Shown: positions 27,266 through 35,447 of the stretch, in pieces | Layout of the letters: every line of letters begins with the position of its first letter | How positions within the stretch are numbered: position 1 is the first letter of the stretch | NCBI GenBank assembly: GCA_963728285.1 | Contig: CAVSJR010000003.1 | Location: 124,001-188,000 of the forward strand | Length of the DNA stretch: 64,000 nt | Direction: 5' to 3' | From: CAVSJR01 sp963728285 | Lineage (GTDB): Bacteria; Actinomycetota; UBA4738; HRBIN12 | Notes under the pieces: generated by a model | What the model saw: the letters and a program-made list of their open reading frames with translations, nothing else | What the model was told of the DNA's origin: nothing | Databases searched by the model: none | Program-made: the position numbers and the translations under genes

Positions 27266-28207
27266 GTGGCGGAGGCGATCGGACTCGACATCGGCGGCAC
27301 GAAGATCGCGGGGTACCGCGTCGGCGACGACGGACGCGTGCGCGACCGCCGAACCGTCTCGACGCCAGCAACGGACTCCACCGCGACCGTGGATGCGGCC
27401 ATCGCCGTCGGCAAGGAGCTCGTCACGGGCGAGGTGCTCGCCGTCGGGATCGGCGCCGCGGGGATGGTGGATCATCACGACGTGGTGCGCTACTCGCCGA
27501 ACCTGTCGTACCGCGACCTGCCGATCGGACGTCGGGTCGGCGAAGCCCTGGGCCTGCCCTGCGTCGCCGACAACGACGCCAATGCCGCGGCCTGGGGGGA
27601 GTTCCGGGTCGGAGCGGGCAGGGACGTCGAGGACATGCTCCTGGTGACGATCGGAACGGGCATCGGCGGGGGGATCGTCTCGGGCGGGCGGCTGATCCAC
27701 GGCGCGAACGGGTTCGCGGGGGAGATCGGCCACATCATCGTGGAGCCGGATGGGCCGCTGTGCGGATGCGGGAACCGCGGGTGCTTGGAACAGGTGGCGT
27801 CGGGGACAGCGGTCGAACGCGAGGGGAAGCTGGCGGCGGCCCGGCATCCGGAGTCGCTGATCGCGGCGCTCGCGGGCGGCGACCCGGATCGGGTGACGGG
27901 GCGCACCGTCACGGAGGCGGCCCGCCGCGACGACGAGGTGGCGCTCGGCATCCTGGCCGAGGTCGGGCGGAGGCTCGGCGAGGGCATGGCGGGGCTCGTG
28001 AACGTGCTCGACCCGGAGCTCGTGGTCGCCGGCGGCGGTGCCGTGGAGGCCGGCGAGCTGCTGCTCGCCCCGGCCCGGGCGGCGTTTGGACGGGCGGTGG
28101 AGGCGCCCGAGTACCGTCCGGCGGTGCCGATCCGCCCCGCCGCGCTCGGCAACGACGCCGGCGGCATCGGCGCGGCCCTCATCGCGCTCGAGGAGGCCGC
28201 GTCGTGA
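27266..28207 (+). CDS. glk: ROK-family glucokinase
   Basis: This is a 313-residue ROK kinase. It has the ATP-binding LDIGGTKIAGYRV at the N-terminus, the substrate and catalytic DNDANAAAWGEF, TIGTGIGGGIVSGG, and the zinc motif CGCGNRGCLEQVASG with H in GEIGHIIVEP. It phosphorylates glucose at C6 with ATP. Some ROK kinases prefer other hexoses or N-acetylmannosamine, but this pattern is the glucokinase one of actinobacteria. The start is GTG 27266. Its stop overlaps the next start (GTGA). Confidence 0.92.
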   Translation: MAEAIGLDIGGTKIAGYRVGDDGRVRDRRTVSTPATDSTATVDAAIAVGKELVTGEVLAVGIGAAGMVDHHDVVRYSPNLSYRDLPIGRRVGEALGLPCVADNDANAAAWGEFRVGAGRDVEDMLLVTIGTGIGGGIVSGGRLIHGANGFAGEIGHIIVEPDGPLCGCGNRGCLEQVASGTAVEREGKLAAARHPESLIAALAGGDPDRVTGRTVTEAARRDDEVALGILAEVGRRLGEGMAGLVNVLDPELVVAGGGAVEAGELLLAPARAAFGRAVEAPEYRPAVPIRPAALGNDAGGIGAALIALEEAAS

Positions 28208-29113
28208 GGATCGGGCTCCTTCTGCCGCTGTTCTCCGAGGACGCCTCCAAGGCCGCTGGAGCGAGCGAATCGGGCCGAGGAGCTCGGATTCGACGGCGCC
28301 TTCGCGTTCGACCACCTCGTCCCGCTCGGGGGGCCGGCCGACGGCCCGTCGCTCGAGGCGTACTCGGTGCTCGCCGCCGTGGCGGCATCGACGGAGCGAC
28401 TCACCCTGGGGACGCTCGTGACGCGGGTGACGCTCAGGCACGCCGGGCTGCTCGCCAAGCAGGCGGCGGGCCTCGACGAGATGAGCGAGGGCCGCTTCGT
28501 GCTCGCCATGGGGACGGGGGATGAGGCGAGCCGCATCGAGGCGGAGTCGTTCGGCTTTCCGTTGCCGGGCCCGAACGAGCGCCGCCGGCTTCTGGAGGAG
28601 ACCGCCTCCGCCTGCAAGGCCCTGTTCCGGGGCGAGCCCTGGACGGGCGGGGGCCTCGTTCCCGCGATGACGGGCCCGCTCCTGCCGCCCCCCTCGACGC
28701 CCGGTGGGCCTCCGGTGTGGCTGGGGGGCACCTCGAACGCGGTCGTCGACATCGCCGGCCGGATCGCCGACGGGTGGAACGGATGGGGACTGTCGCGGGA
28801 GCGCTTCGACGCGAAGGCGTCCCGCTTGCGCGCCGCGTCCGCAGCCGCGAACCGGGACGTGAGCCCGACGTGGGCCGGCCTGACGCTCGTCGCACGGGAC
28901 CGAGCCGAGCTTGCGAGCATGCTCGCCGAGCGTCGCGACCGCGGCCTCGGCATCGGCGACATGTGGTCGGGCACCGCGGAGGAGCTCGTTGCCTTCCTGA
29001 CGGGGCTCGCCGAGGCCGGCGCTACCTGGGCTGTGCTCATGCTCGCCGGCCCCGCGGACCGCCTCGATCTGGTTGGCCGTGAGGTCGTGCCGGCGGTGCG
29101 GAGCGGCCGATGA
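28204..29113 (+). CDS. LLM-class flavin/F420-dependent oxidoreductase (frameshifted)
   Basis: The luciferase-like monooxygenase fold starts at GTG 28204 with VRIGLLLPLFSEDASK. A 1-base insertion near 28251 changes the frame. The rest reads LERANRAEELGFDGAFAFDH, STERLTLGTLVTRVTLRHAG, GPPVWLGGTSNAVVDIAGRI, and ends at 29113. The restored length is about 303 residues. The cofactor may be FMN or F420, and the substrate is unknown. It overlaps both the glucokinase stop and the cyclo-ligase start (ATGA), so it belongs to that operon. Confidence 0.8.
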
Positions 29114-29796
29114 CCGGCTCCCTCGCCGCGGCTCGGCGCGCGGCTCGCCGCCGCGCGGCTCGCCCGGCATCCGGCTCGGCGCCCGTGAGCGAGCAGTCGG
29201 AGCAGCTGAAGCGCGGCAAGAGGTTGCTGCGGCGCGAGGTTCGCGCCCTGCGGGACGCCCTCGCGCCGGAGCAACGCGAGCGCGCCGCCGCGGCGATCCA
29301 CGACCGCGCCCTCTCGGAGATCGCTCGAGTCGGGCCTCCCGCGACCGTCATGGCGTTCTGGTCGTTCGGCTCCGAGGTGCCGACGGGTCCGCTGATCGAG
29401 CGCCTGTCGCTCCGGGGCGACCGCGTCGCCCTTCCCCGGATCCTCGACGGCGAGCTGGAGGCGAGGCTGTATCGGCCAGGCGATCCGGTCACGGAGACGC
29501 CGTTCGGGGCGAGGGAGCCCGAGGGCGGCTCGGTGCTCGACCCCGGGGACATCGACGTCGTCCTGACGCCGGGGCTCGCGTTCGATCGCCGGGGCTACCG
29601 CGTCGGCTACGGAAAGGGCTACTACGACCGGTTCCTGGCCCGGACCGGCCACGGAACGACGCGCTTGGCTCTGTGCTTTGCGCTGCAAGTCGTCGAGGCT
29701 GTGCCTGCGGCGTCGTTCGATCTCCCCGTCGACGTCATCGTGACGGAGGAGGAGAGGATCGACTGCGCCGGCGCTCGCACGGGCTCTCCGGACTAG
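29110..29796 (+). CDS. 5-formyltetrahydrofolate cyclo-ligase
   Basis: This 228-residue enzyme converts 5-formyl-THF to 5,10-methenyl-THF with ATP. Seen are the basic N-terminal helix KRLLRREVRALRDAL, FWSFGSEVPTGPLIE, and the P-loop-like RGYRVGYGKGYYDRFLAR that binds ATP and folate. The first 25 residues (MTGSLAAARRAARRRA and on) are an extension, and a start nearer VSEQSEQLKRGK (GTG 29185) is possible. The ATG at 29110 is supported by its 4-base overlap with the LLM gene. It links to the folate one-carbon cluster that follows. Confidence 0.88.
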   Translation: MTGSLAAARRAARRRAARPASGSAPVSEQSEQLKRGKRLLRREVRALRDALAPEQRERAAAAIHDRALSEIARVGPPATVMAFWSFGSEVPTGPLIERLSLRGDRVALPRILDGELEARLYRPGDPVTETPFGAREPEGGSVLDPGDIDVVLTPGLAFDRRGYRVGYGKGYYDRFLARTGHGTTRLALCFALQVVEAVPAASFDLPVDVIVTEEERIDCAGARTGSPD

Positions 29797-29825
29797 GGCC
29801 CGCGTCGCGTCGCGCGCGCCTGAAC

Positions 29826-29855
29826 TTGAACGGTCGGTCAGCCATGGGGTAGAAC
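29826..29855 (+). promoter_or_regulatory. Promoter of the GcvT-like pair with an overlapping operator-like motif
   Basis: TTGAAC (29826-29831) and TAGAAC (29850-29855) are spaced 18 bases apart. TGAACGGTCGGTCA (29827-29840) overlaps the -35. It matches the palindrome TGAACGGTCGTTCA upstream of fhs at 13 of 14 positions. The form suggests a TetR-type repressor site shared by the two transcription units. Confidence 0.5.
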
Positions 29856-29922
29856 GACCCCACACGAGCGGCCGGTGGGCTCGCTCTGGCGGCACTCGAC
29901 GACGCGTTCGAGGAGGAATCGG

Positions 29923-31017
29923 ATGGGCGACATCAAATCGGCGTTCTACGACATCCAGGAGAAGCTGGGCGCGACGTTCACACCGGAGGGCGGGTGGTTC
30001 TGGACCGAATCGTTCGGGGATCTCGACGCGGAGTATCGGGCTCCCCGCGAGGGGGTGGGCATGTGGGATGTCTCGCCCCTCAACAAGTGGGAGTTTCGTG
30101 GGTCGGACGCCCTGCGGGCGGCGCAGCGCATCCACTCGAACGACATCCTCGGCATGGACGTCGGGCAGGTGAAGTACGGGGCGTTCCTCGACCGCGACGG
30201 GCTGATGGTCGACGACGGCACGGTCTACAAGCACGCCGACGACTTCGTGTGGGTCATGACGAACGGGATGGAGCGAAAGGACTACTTCCAGGAGTACGTC
30301 GGGGACCTCGACGTGAACATCGAGTACAAGGCCTTCGAGATGCCGCACCTTCAGGTGCAGGGGCCGAAGTCCCGCGAGCTCGTCCAGTCGCTCACCGACA
30401 CCGACATCTCGGGCCTCCGCTACTTCCGATTTCTCACCGAGCAGGTGAAGGTCGGCGGCGTCCCCGTCTGGCTGTCCCGAACAGGCTTCTCCGGAGAGGT
30501 CGGCTACGAGCTCTTCGTTCACCCGGACAACGCCGAGGCGCTGTGGACGGCGGTGCAGGACGCCGGCGCGATCCCCTACGGCGTCGGCGTCATCGAGCAG
30601 ATCCGCGTGGAGACCGGGATGGTCGTGACCGACTACGACTACGAGTCGCACACGCGGACTCCCTACGACCTCTCCCTCGATCGCCTGGTCGCGATCGACA
30701 AGGCGGGCGAGTTCGTCGGCAAGGACAGGCTGCGCGAGGTGGCCGCGAATCCCCCCAACCGGTTCAAGACGATCCGACTCGATGGGTCGGAGCTGCCGGA
30801 GTACGGGGCGGCGGTGACGAGGGACGGCGAGGACGTGGGCGTCCTCACGAGCCCCGCGGACTCACCGAGGTTCGGACCGATCGGCCTCGCCATCCTGCGG
30901 ACCGATGTCGCGCGCGACGGCGAGAAGGTCGACGTGGCCCTCGACGGCGGGACCGTGGGAGGAACGGTGGACCGGCTGGCGATCCTGGATCCCGAGAAGC
31001 GCAAGCCGCGCGGATGA
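29923..31017 (+). CDS. GcvT-type THF-dependent methyltransferase, copy 1
   Basis: This is a 364-residue aminomethyltransferase-fold protein. It has the GcvT N-terminal domain (VGMWDVSPLNKWEFRGSDAL, RIHSNDILGMDVGQVKYGAF), VQGPKSRELVQSLT, SRTGFSGEVGYELFVHPDNA, and the C-terminal barrel (GPIGLAILRTDVARDGEKV). AGGAGG precedes the ATG by 7 bases. No gcvP, gcvH or lpd is near, so glycine cleavage is unlikely. Relatives demethylate compounds such as dimethylsulfoniopropionate, dimethylglycine or aromatic methyl ethers onto THF. The substrate is not known. It lies in tandem with a close paralogue and beside Fhs and formate dehydrogenase. Confidence 0.82.
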   Translation: MGDIKSAFYDIQEKLGATFTPEGGWFWTESFGDLDAEYRAPREGVGMWDVSPLNKWEFRGSDALRAAQRIHSNDILGMDVGQVKYGAFLDRDGLMVDDGTVYKHADDFVWVMTNGMERKDYFQEYVGDLDVNIEYKAFEMPHLQVQGPKSRELVQSLTDTDISGLRYFRFLTEQVKVGGVPVWLSRTGFSGEVGYELFVHPDNAEALWTAVQDAGAIPYGVGVIEQIRVETGMVVTDYDYESHTRTPYDLSLDRLVAIDKAGEFVGKDRLREVAANPPNRFKTIRLDGSELPEYGAAVTRDGEDVGVLTSPADSPRFGPIGLAILRTDVARDGEKVDVALDGGTVGGTVDRLAILDPEKRKPRG

Positions 31018-32135
31018 GCGGCGACGAGGGCGGCGCGACGCAAGGCCCCGTGAAGTCGGTCTGGCACGACGTCCAGGCCGAGCAGGGCGCCGAGTTCGAG
31101 GACTTCGACGGATGGCTGTGGACATCCACGCTCGGCGATCCCCTGGCCGAATACCGTGCGATTCGCAACGACGTGGCGCTCTGGGATGTCTATCCGCTCG
31201 TCAAGTGGGACTTCTCCGGGCCCGACGCCCTGCGCGCGGCTCAGCGGGTGTTCACGAACGACGTCACGACCATGAGCGCCGGCGCCGTGCGCTACGGGGC
31301 CTTCGTCGACGAGGGCGGTCGGATGGTCGACGACGGGACGGTATACAAGCTCGCCGACGACCACTGCTGGGTCATGACCAACACGCCGGGCTACGAGGAA
31401 TACTTCGGCGCGGCCGCCTCGGGGATGGACGTCTCGATCGAGGACAGGACGCATCGAATGCCGCTCATGTCCGTGCAGGGGCCCCGCTCGCGAGAGGTCC
31501 TCCAGGGGCTGACCGACGCCGACCTGGCGGACCTCCGATACTTCCGGTTCTGGCCCGAGCCCGTCCAGGTGGCCGGCGTCCCCGCGTGGGTCCTGCGGAC
31601 GGGATTCTCCGGCGAACTCGGTTTCGAGCTCATTCCGGACCGCGACCGCGCCGTCGACCTCTGGAGGGCGGTCCAGGATGCGGGGGTTCCGATCTTCGGG
31701 ACGCAGGCGGTGGAGATCGCGAGGATCGAGTCGGGCATGGTGGTCTACGGCGTGGACTACGAGGCCGGCGCGAGGACGCCCTACGACATCGGCTTCGATC
31801 GGCTCGTCGCCCTCGACCGGGAGGTCGAGTTCCTCGGGAGGGACGCGCTTCGCGAGGTCGCCGCCGATCCGCCGAACCGCTTCGTGACGATTCGCATCCA
31901 GGGCACCGGGGTGCCCGAGTACGGCGCGGACGTCACGAAGGGCGGCGAGGCGATCGGCACGCTGACGAGCCCGACCTCGAGCCCCCTGTTCGGGGTGATC
32001 GGCCTGGCGGTGATCCGTGCCGATCACGCCGCCGACGGCACCGAGGTCGAGGTGGCGCTCGAGGACGGGACCGCGGCCGGGACGGTGGCCGGGCCCTCGC
32101 TCTACGACCCGGAGAAGCGGCGCCCGAGGAGCTGA
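31014..32135 (+). CDS. GcvT-type THF-dependent methyltransferase, copy 2
   Basis: This is a 373-residue paralogue of the preceding gene, overlapping it by 4 bases (ATGA). The two align throughout: VALWDVYPLVKWDFSGPDAL, YGAFVDEGGRMVDDGTVYK, VQGPRSREVLQGLTDADL, LRTGFSGELGFELIPDRDRA, IESGMVVYGVDYEAGARTPYD. The pair may form a heteromer or act on two substrates of one pathway. Differences lie in the loop after the FDGWLW segment and near HCWVMTN. It probably delivers C1 units to THF. The exact substrate is unknown. Confidence 0.82.
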   Translation: MSGDEGGATQGPVKSVWHDVQAEQGAEFEDFDGWLWTSTLGDPLAEYRAIRNDVALWDVYPLVKWDFSGPDALRAAQRVFTNDVTTMSAGAVRYGAFVDEGGRMVDDGTVYKLADDHCWVMTNTPGYEEYFGAAASGMDVSIEDRTHRMPLMSVQGPRSREVLQGLTDADLADLRYFRFWPEPVQVAGVPAWVLRTGFSGELGFELIPDRDRAVDLWRAVQDAGVPIFGTQAVEIARIESGMVVYGVDYEAGARTPYDIGFDRLVALDREVEFLGRDALREVAADPPNRFVTIRIQGTGVPEYGADVTKGGEAIGTLTSPTSSPLFGVIGLAVIRADHAADGTEVEVALEDGTAAGTVAGPSLYDPEKRRPRS

Positions 32136-32182
32136 AGCAGGGTCACGGGCGTGACCGGCTGGCTCGCCGACGTCCCGACGCC

Positions 32183-33852
32183 TTAGAACAGGCCGACCGT
32201 GCGGCCGTCGTCGTCGATGTCGACGTTCATGAACGCGGGCGTCCGCCCCAGTCCTGGCATGCGCTGCATGTCGCCGCAGAGGGCGACGACGAACCCGGCC
32301 CCGGCGCTGGGAACGAAGCCGCGGACCGGGAGGCGGAATCCGCTCGGCCGGTTCAGCAACGACGGGTCGTGCGAGAGCGAGAGGTGCGTCTTGGCCATGC
32401 AGACGGGATAGGTGCCGAAGCCGAGCGCGTCCAAGCGCAGGATGTCCCGCTCCGCAGCAGGGAGGTAGTCGACGCCGTCGGCTCCGTAGAGCTTGGTCGC
32501 GATCGCCTCGATCTGATCCGCGATCTCGTCCCGTCCGGGGTGAGGCGGTGGAACGTGTTCGGGCGCTCACACGCCTGGACGACGGCGTTCGCGAGCTCGA
32601 CGGCGCCCTCGCCGCCCTCGGCGAACGCGCGGTTCACCACGACGGTCTCGGCGCCGGCCTCGGTGGCGAGCTCCTCGATCAGCGCGATCTCCTTCTCCGT
32701 GTCGGTGGGGAAGTTGTTGATGGAGACGACGCACGGCAGGCCGTATTCGCGGACGATGCCGATGTGCGCGGCGAGGTTGTCGATCCCACGACGAAGCGCG
32801 TCGAGGTCCTCGTCGCCGAGATGCTCGAACGCCATGCCGCCGTGGGATTTCGTCGCGCGGACCGTGGTGACGAGCACCGCCGCGCTCGGCGAGAACCCGC
32901 CCGCGCGGCAGACGATGTCGCAGAACTTCTGGAATCCGAGGTCGCTCGCGAATCCTGCCTCCGTCACCACGTAGTCGGCGAGCTTCAACGCGATCCTGTC
33001 CTCGATGATCGAGTTGTTCGCGTGCGCGATGTTGCCGAACGGGCCGGCGTGGATCAGCGCCGGCTGGCCCTCGAGCGTCTGCACGAGGTTGGGCAGGATG
33101 GCGTCCTTCATCACGACGGTCATGGCGCCGGCCACCCGCAGATCCTCCGCGGTCACCGGTCGTCCGTCGCTGGTCTCGGCCACGACGATCCGCCCGAGCC
33201 GGGCGCGAAGATCCCGGAGGTCGCTCGCCAGCGCGAACACCGCCATCACCTCCGAGGCCGCCGTGATGACGAACGAGTTCTCCCTCGGGTAGCCGTGCGC
33301 CCTGCCGCCGAGGCCCACGACCGTGTAGCGGAGCTCCCGGTCATTCACGTCGAGCGCCCGCGGCCAGGTGATGGTCTGCGGGTCGACATCGAGGGGGTTT
33401 CCGTGATGGATGGACGCGTCGAGCGCCGCCGCCAGCAGATTGTGGGCGGCCGTGACCGCGTGGAAATCGCCGTTGAAGTGGAGGTTGATCTCCTCCATCG
33501 GGACCACCTGCGCATACCCGCCGCCGCTGCCGCCGCCCTTGATCCCGAACACCGGCCCCATGGAGGGCTCGCGAAGGCACAGCATGACGTCCTTCCCGAT
33601 CCTGCCGAGGCCCTGGGCGAGGGAGATGGACGTCGTCGTCTTTCCCTCTCCCGCCTTCGTGGGGGTGATGGCGGTGGTGATGATGAGCTTCCCGTCCGGC
33701 GCCTCGGCGAGGCGATCGAGGACGCCGAGCGAGACCTTCGCGCGGTGCCGGCCGTGGAGCTCGATCTCGTCGTCTCGGAGGCCGGCCCCGGCGGCGACCT
33801 CCTGGATGGGCGACAGCACGGCTTCCTGGGCGATCTCGAGTCCGCTCTTCAT
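32183..33852 (-). CDS. fhs: Formate-tetrahydrofolate ligase (frameshifted near the C-terminus)
   Basis: This enzyme makes 10-formyl-THF from formate, THF and ATP, or runs in reverse to yield ATP. Seen are ITPTKAGEGKTTTSISLAQG (P-loop), LREPSMGPVFGIKGGGSGGG, FNGDFHAVTAAHNLLAAALD, GPFGNIAHANNSI and SINNFPTDTEKEI. A one-base loss in a G run near 32545 (GACGGGACG for GACGGGGACG) shifts the frame. The last 120 residues (DEIADQIEAIATKLYG, YPVCMAKTHLSLSHDP, FMNVDIDDDG) continue in another frame. The restored length of about 556 is the family norm. AGGAGGAGG stands upstream. It is convergent with the GcvT-like pair. Confidence 0.93.
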
Positions 33853-33880
33853 AGGCCGGGCGACGTCCTCCTCCTGGATC

Positions 33881-33894
33881 TGAACGGTCGTTCA
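33881..33894 (-). promoter_or_regulatory. Perfect palindrome upstream of fhs, putative TetR-type operator
   Basis: TGAACGGTCGTTCA is a 6-bp perfect inverted repeat around GT, 28 bases before the fhs start, where the transcript should begin. It matches the motif over the -35 of the GcvT-like operon at 13 of 14 bases. Confidence 0.5.
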
Positions 33895-34018
33895 ACGAGC
33901 GTTAGGGACCATACAATGCGCCGCATCCTCGGACCACTCGCCGCGACGATGGAGGCCTGACCGCCGGTCGCGCGAGCGCCGGGGCGCGACCCGGGCCCGA
34001 ACCGGCTGCTCGCGGACC

Positions 34019-34024
34019 TACACT
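34019..34024 (+). promoter_or_regulatory. -10 box of fdhD, leaderless type
   Basis: TACACT, 6 bases before the ATG at 34031. Confidence 0.42.
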
Positions 34025-34030
34025 AGCCGG

Positions 34031-34871
34031 ATGCAGGGCCCCGTCGGCGACGTGCGTCGCAACGTCAAGGCCGTCCGGCTGACGGCCGTGAACGACGGCG
34101 TGCGCTCGACTCGGCCCGACACCCTCGCCGGCGAGGAGCCGATGGAGATCCGCGCCGGCGGCCCCGGCCAGGAGGCCGTCGCGGTCGCGGTGACGATGCG
34201 CACGCCGGGGGGCGACTTCGAGCTCGCGGCCGGATTCCTGTTCACCGAGGGGTTGATCCGCGGGCGAGGGGAGATCGGGCGCGTCGCCTACTGCGACCTT
34301 CCCGAGGCCGAGCAGCAGTACAACGTCGTGACGGTCACCCTCACGAGGCCGTGGGATCCGAGCTCGGTGAAGCGGAACTTCTACGCCACGTCCAGCTGCG
34401 GGATCTGCGGCAAGGCGGCGCTCGAGGACGTGGAGACGCACTGCTCGCCCGTCGGCCCCGGCCCGACGGTGGCCGCCTCCGTCATCGCCGGCCTCCCCGA
34501 CGCGCTGCGCGAAGGCCCAGAACGTGTTCGAGCGCACCGGCGGGCTTCATGCGGCGGGGCTCTTCGATCCCGACGGGGAACTCCTCTCGCTGCGGGAGGA
34601 CGTCGGGCGGCACAACGCCGTCGACAAGGTCGTCGGCGAGCAGGTGCTCGCGGGCGACGTCCCCCTCGCCGATCGGGTGCTCCACGTCAGCGGCCGCGTG
34701 AGCTTCGAGATCGTGCAGAAGGCCGCGATGGCCGGGATCCCGATCGTCGCGGCCGTCGGTGCGCCGTCGAGCCTCGCCGTGGAGGCGGGGGATCGGTTCG
34801 GGATGACGATCGCGGGATTCGTGCGCGACGGCCGCTTCAACGTCTACTCGCATTCCGAGCGGATCGGCTGA
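34031..34871 (+). CDS. fdhD: Formate dehydrogenase sulfurtransferase FdhD (frameshifted)
   Basis: FdhD carries sulfur from a cysteine desulfurase to the Mo-bisPGD cofactor of formate dehydrogenase. The conserved CxxC is in YATSSCGICGKAALED. The N-terminal EEPMEIRAGGPG and the central FELAAGFLFTEGLIRG are typical. A 1-base insertion near 34511 changes the frame. The C-terminal half is KAQNVFERTGGLHAAGLFD, REDVGRHNAVDKVVGE and VSGRVSFEIVQKAAMAGIPI. The restored length of about 280 is normal. It opens the formate dehydrogenase cluster, and one of the two desulfurases in the window could feed it. Confidence 0.92.
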
Positions 34872-34880
34872 ACGCCCGCC

Positions 34881-35330
34881 ATGGCAACGCTCAGGGTCGA
34901 GGACGAGGCGGTGCTGCCCCATCCGCTCCCGCTCGTCTTCGCGGCGGCGGCGGATCCGTTCAAGCAGCTCGAGTGGGATCCGCTGACGCTCCGCCGCGTG
35001 GAGCAGCTCACGGACGGCCCGCTCGGCCCCGGCGCCCGGTACCGCGGGACGTTCAAGGACCTCGGCGTCGTCGAGTACGAGTTCGCCGAGTACGAGGTCG
35101 ATCGCCGGTTCGTCCACCGCTCGCGAATCCCGATGGGCGTGATGCTTCACACGTTCGCCTTCGAGGTCGTCCCCGAGGGAACGCGCCTCACGCAGGTGGG
35201 GGAGCTGGAGACGAACCTCATGGGCAAGCTCGGGTCGCCGGTCATGAGGAGGACGTTGCAGCATCGGTTCCGGAGCACCGCGGCGCGCATCGACCGGTAT
35301 CTCCGGCGAGATGCCCCGGCCGCGGGCTGA
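34881..35330 (+). CDS. SRPBCC-family protein in the formate dehydrogenase cluster
   Basis: This is a 149-residue helix-grip fold protein: EAVLPHPLPLVFAAAADPFK, GARYRGTFKDLGVVEYEFAE, and the C-terminal helix TLQHRFRSTAARIDRYL. It starts 9 bases after fdhD, in the same direction. A ligand-binding or assembly role is possible but not shown. Neighbouring fdh genes suggest a link with the enzyme or with its quinone or lipid environment. No specific function is assigned. Confidence 0.76.
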   Translation: MATLRVEDEAVLPHPLPLVFAAAADPFKQLEWDPLTLRRVEQLTDGPLGPGARYRGTFKDLGVVEYEFAEYEVDRRFVHRSRIPMGVMLHTFAFEVVPEGTRLTQVGELETNLMGKLGSPVMRRTLQHRFRSTAARIDRYLRRDAPAAG

Positions 35331-35399
35331 GAAGGCCCCGTCCCGGCTCGGCCGATCGCGCCCGAGAGCAGTTTGAACCGGGGTTTAGACTCTGTGAGG

Positions 35400-35419
35400 C
35401 GGCCCGCGCACGCGGGCCG
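35400..35419 (+). promoter_or_regulatory. 20-bp palindrome in the fdhA leader
   Basis: CGGCCCGCG-CA-CGCGGGCCG is a perfect 9-bp inverted repeat, 28 bases before the fdhA start. A TAGACT -10 box lies at 35386-35391, so the palindrome sits at the very 5' end of the transcript, either as an operator or as a 5' hairpin. Confidence 0.4.
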
Positions 35420-35447
35420 GTACGAGGATCGGTGGAAAGGAGCCTCG

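Noticed and set aside
27490..30651. A 1053-codon minus-strand frame opposite glucokinase, LLM oxidoreductase and GcvT-like genes
   Set aside because: It is antisense to four genes with clear family motifs and shows no motif of its own. It is a codon-bias shadow.
29923..32135. The two GcvT-fold genes as the glycine cleavage T protein
   Set aside because: There is no gcvH, gcvP or lpd nearby, two tandem divergent copies exist, and the neighbours are formate and folate enzymes.
33881..33894. The fhs palindrome as a LexA box (it contains GAAC-N4-GTTC)
   Set aside because: The flanks are T/A instead of C/G, and its near-copy before the GcvT-like operon breaks the GTTC half, so a different repressor explains both sites better.
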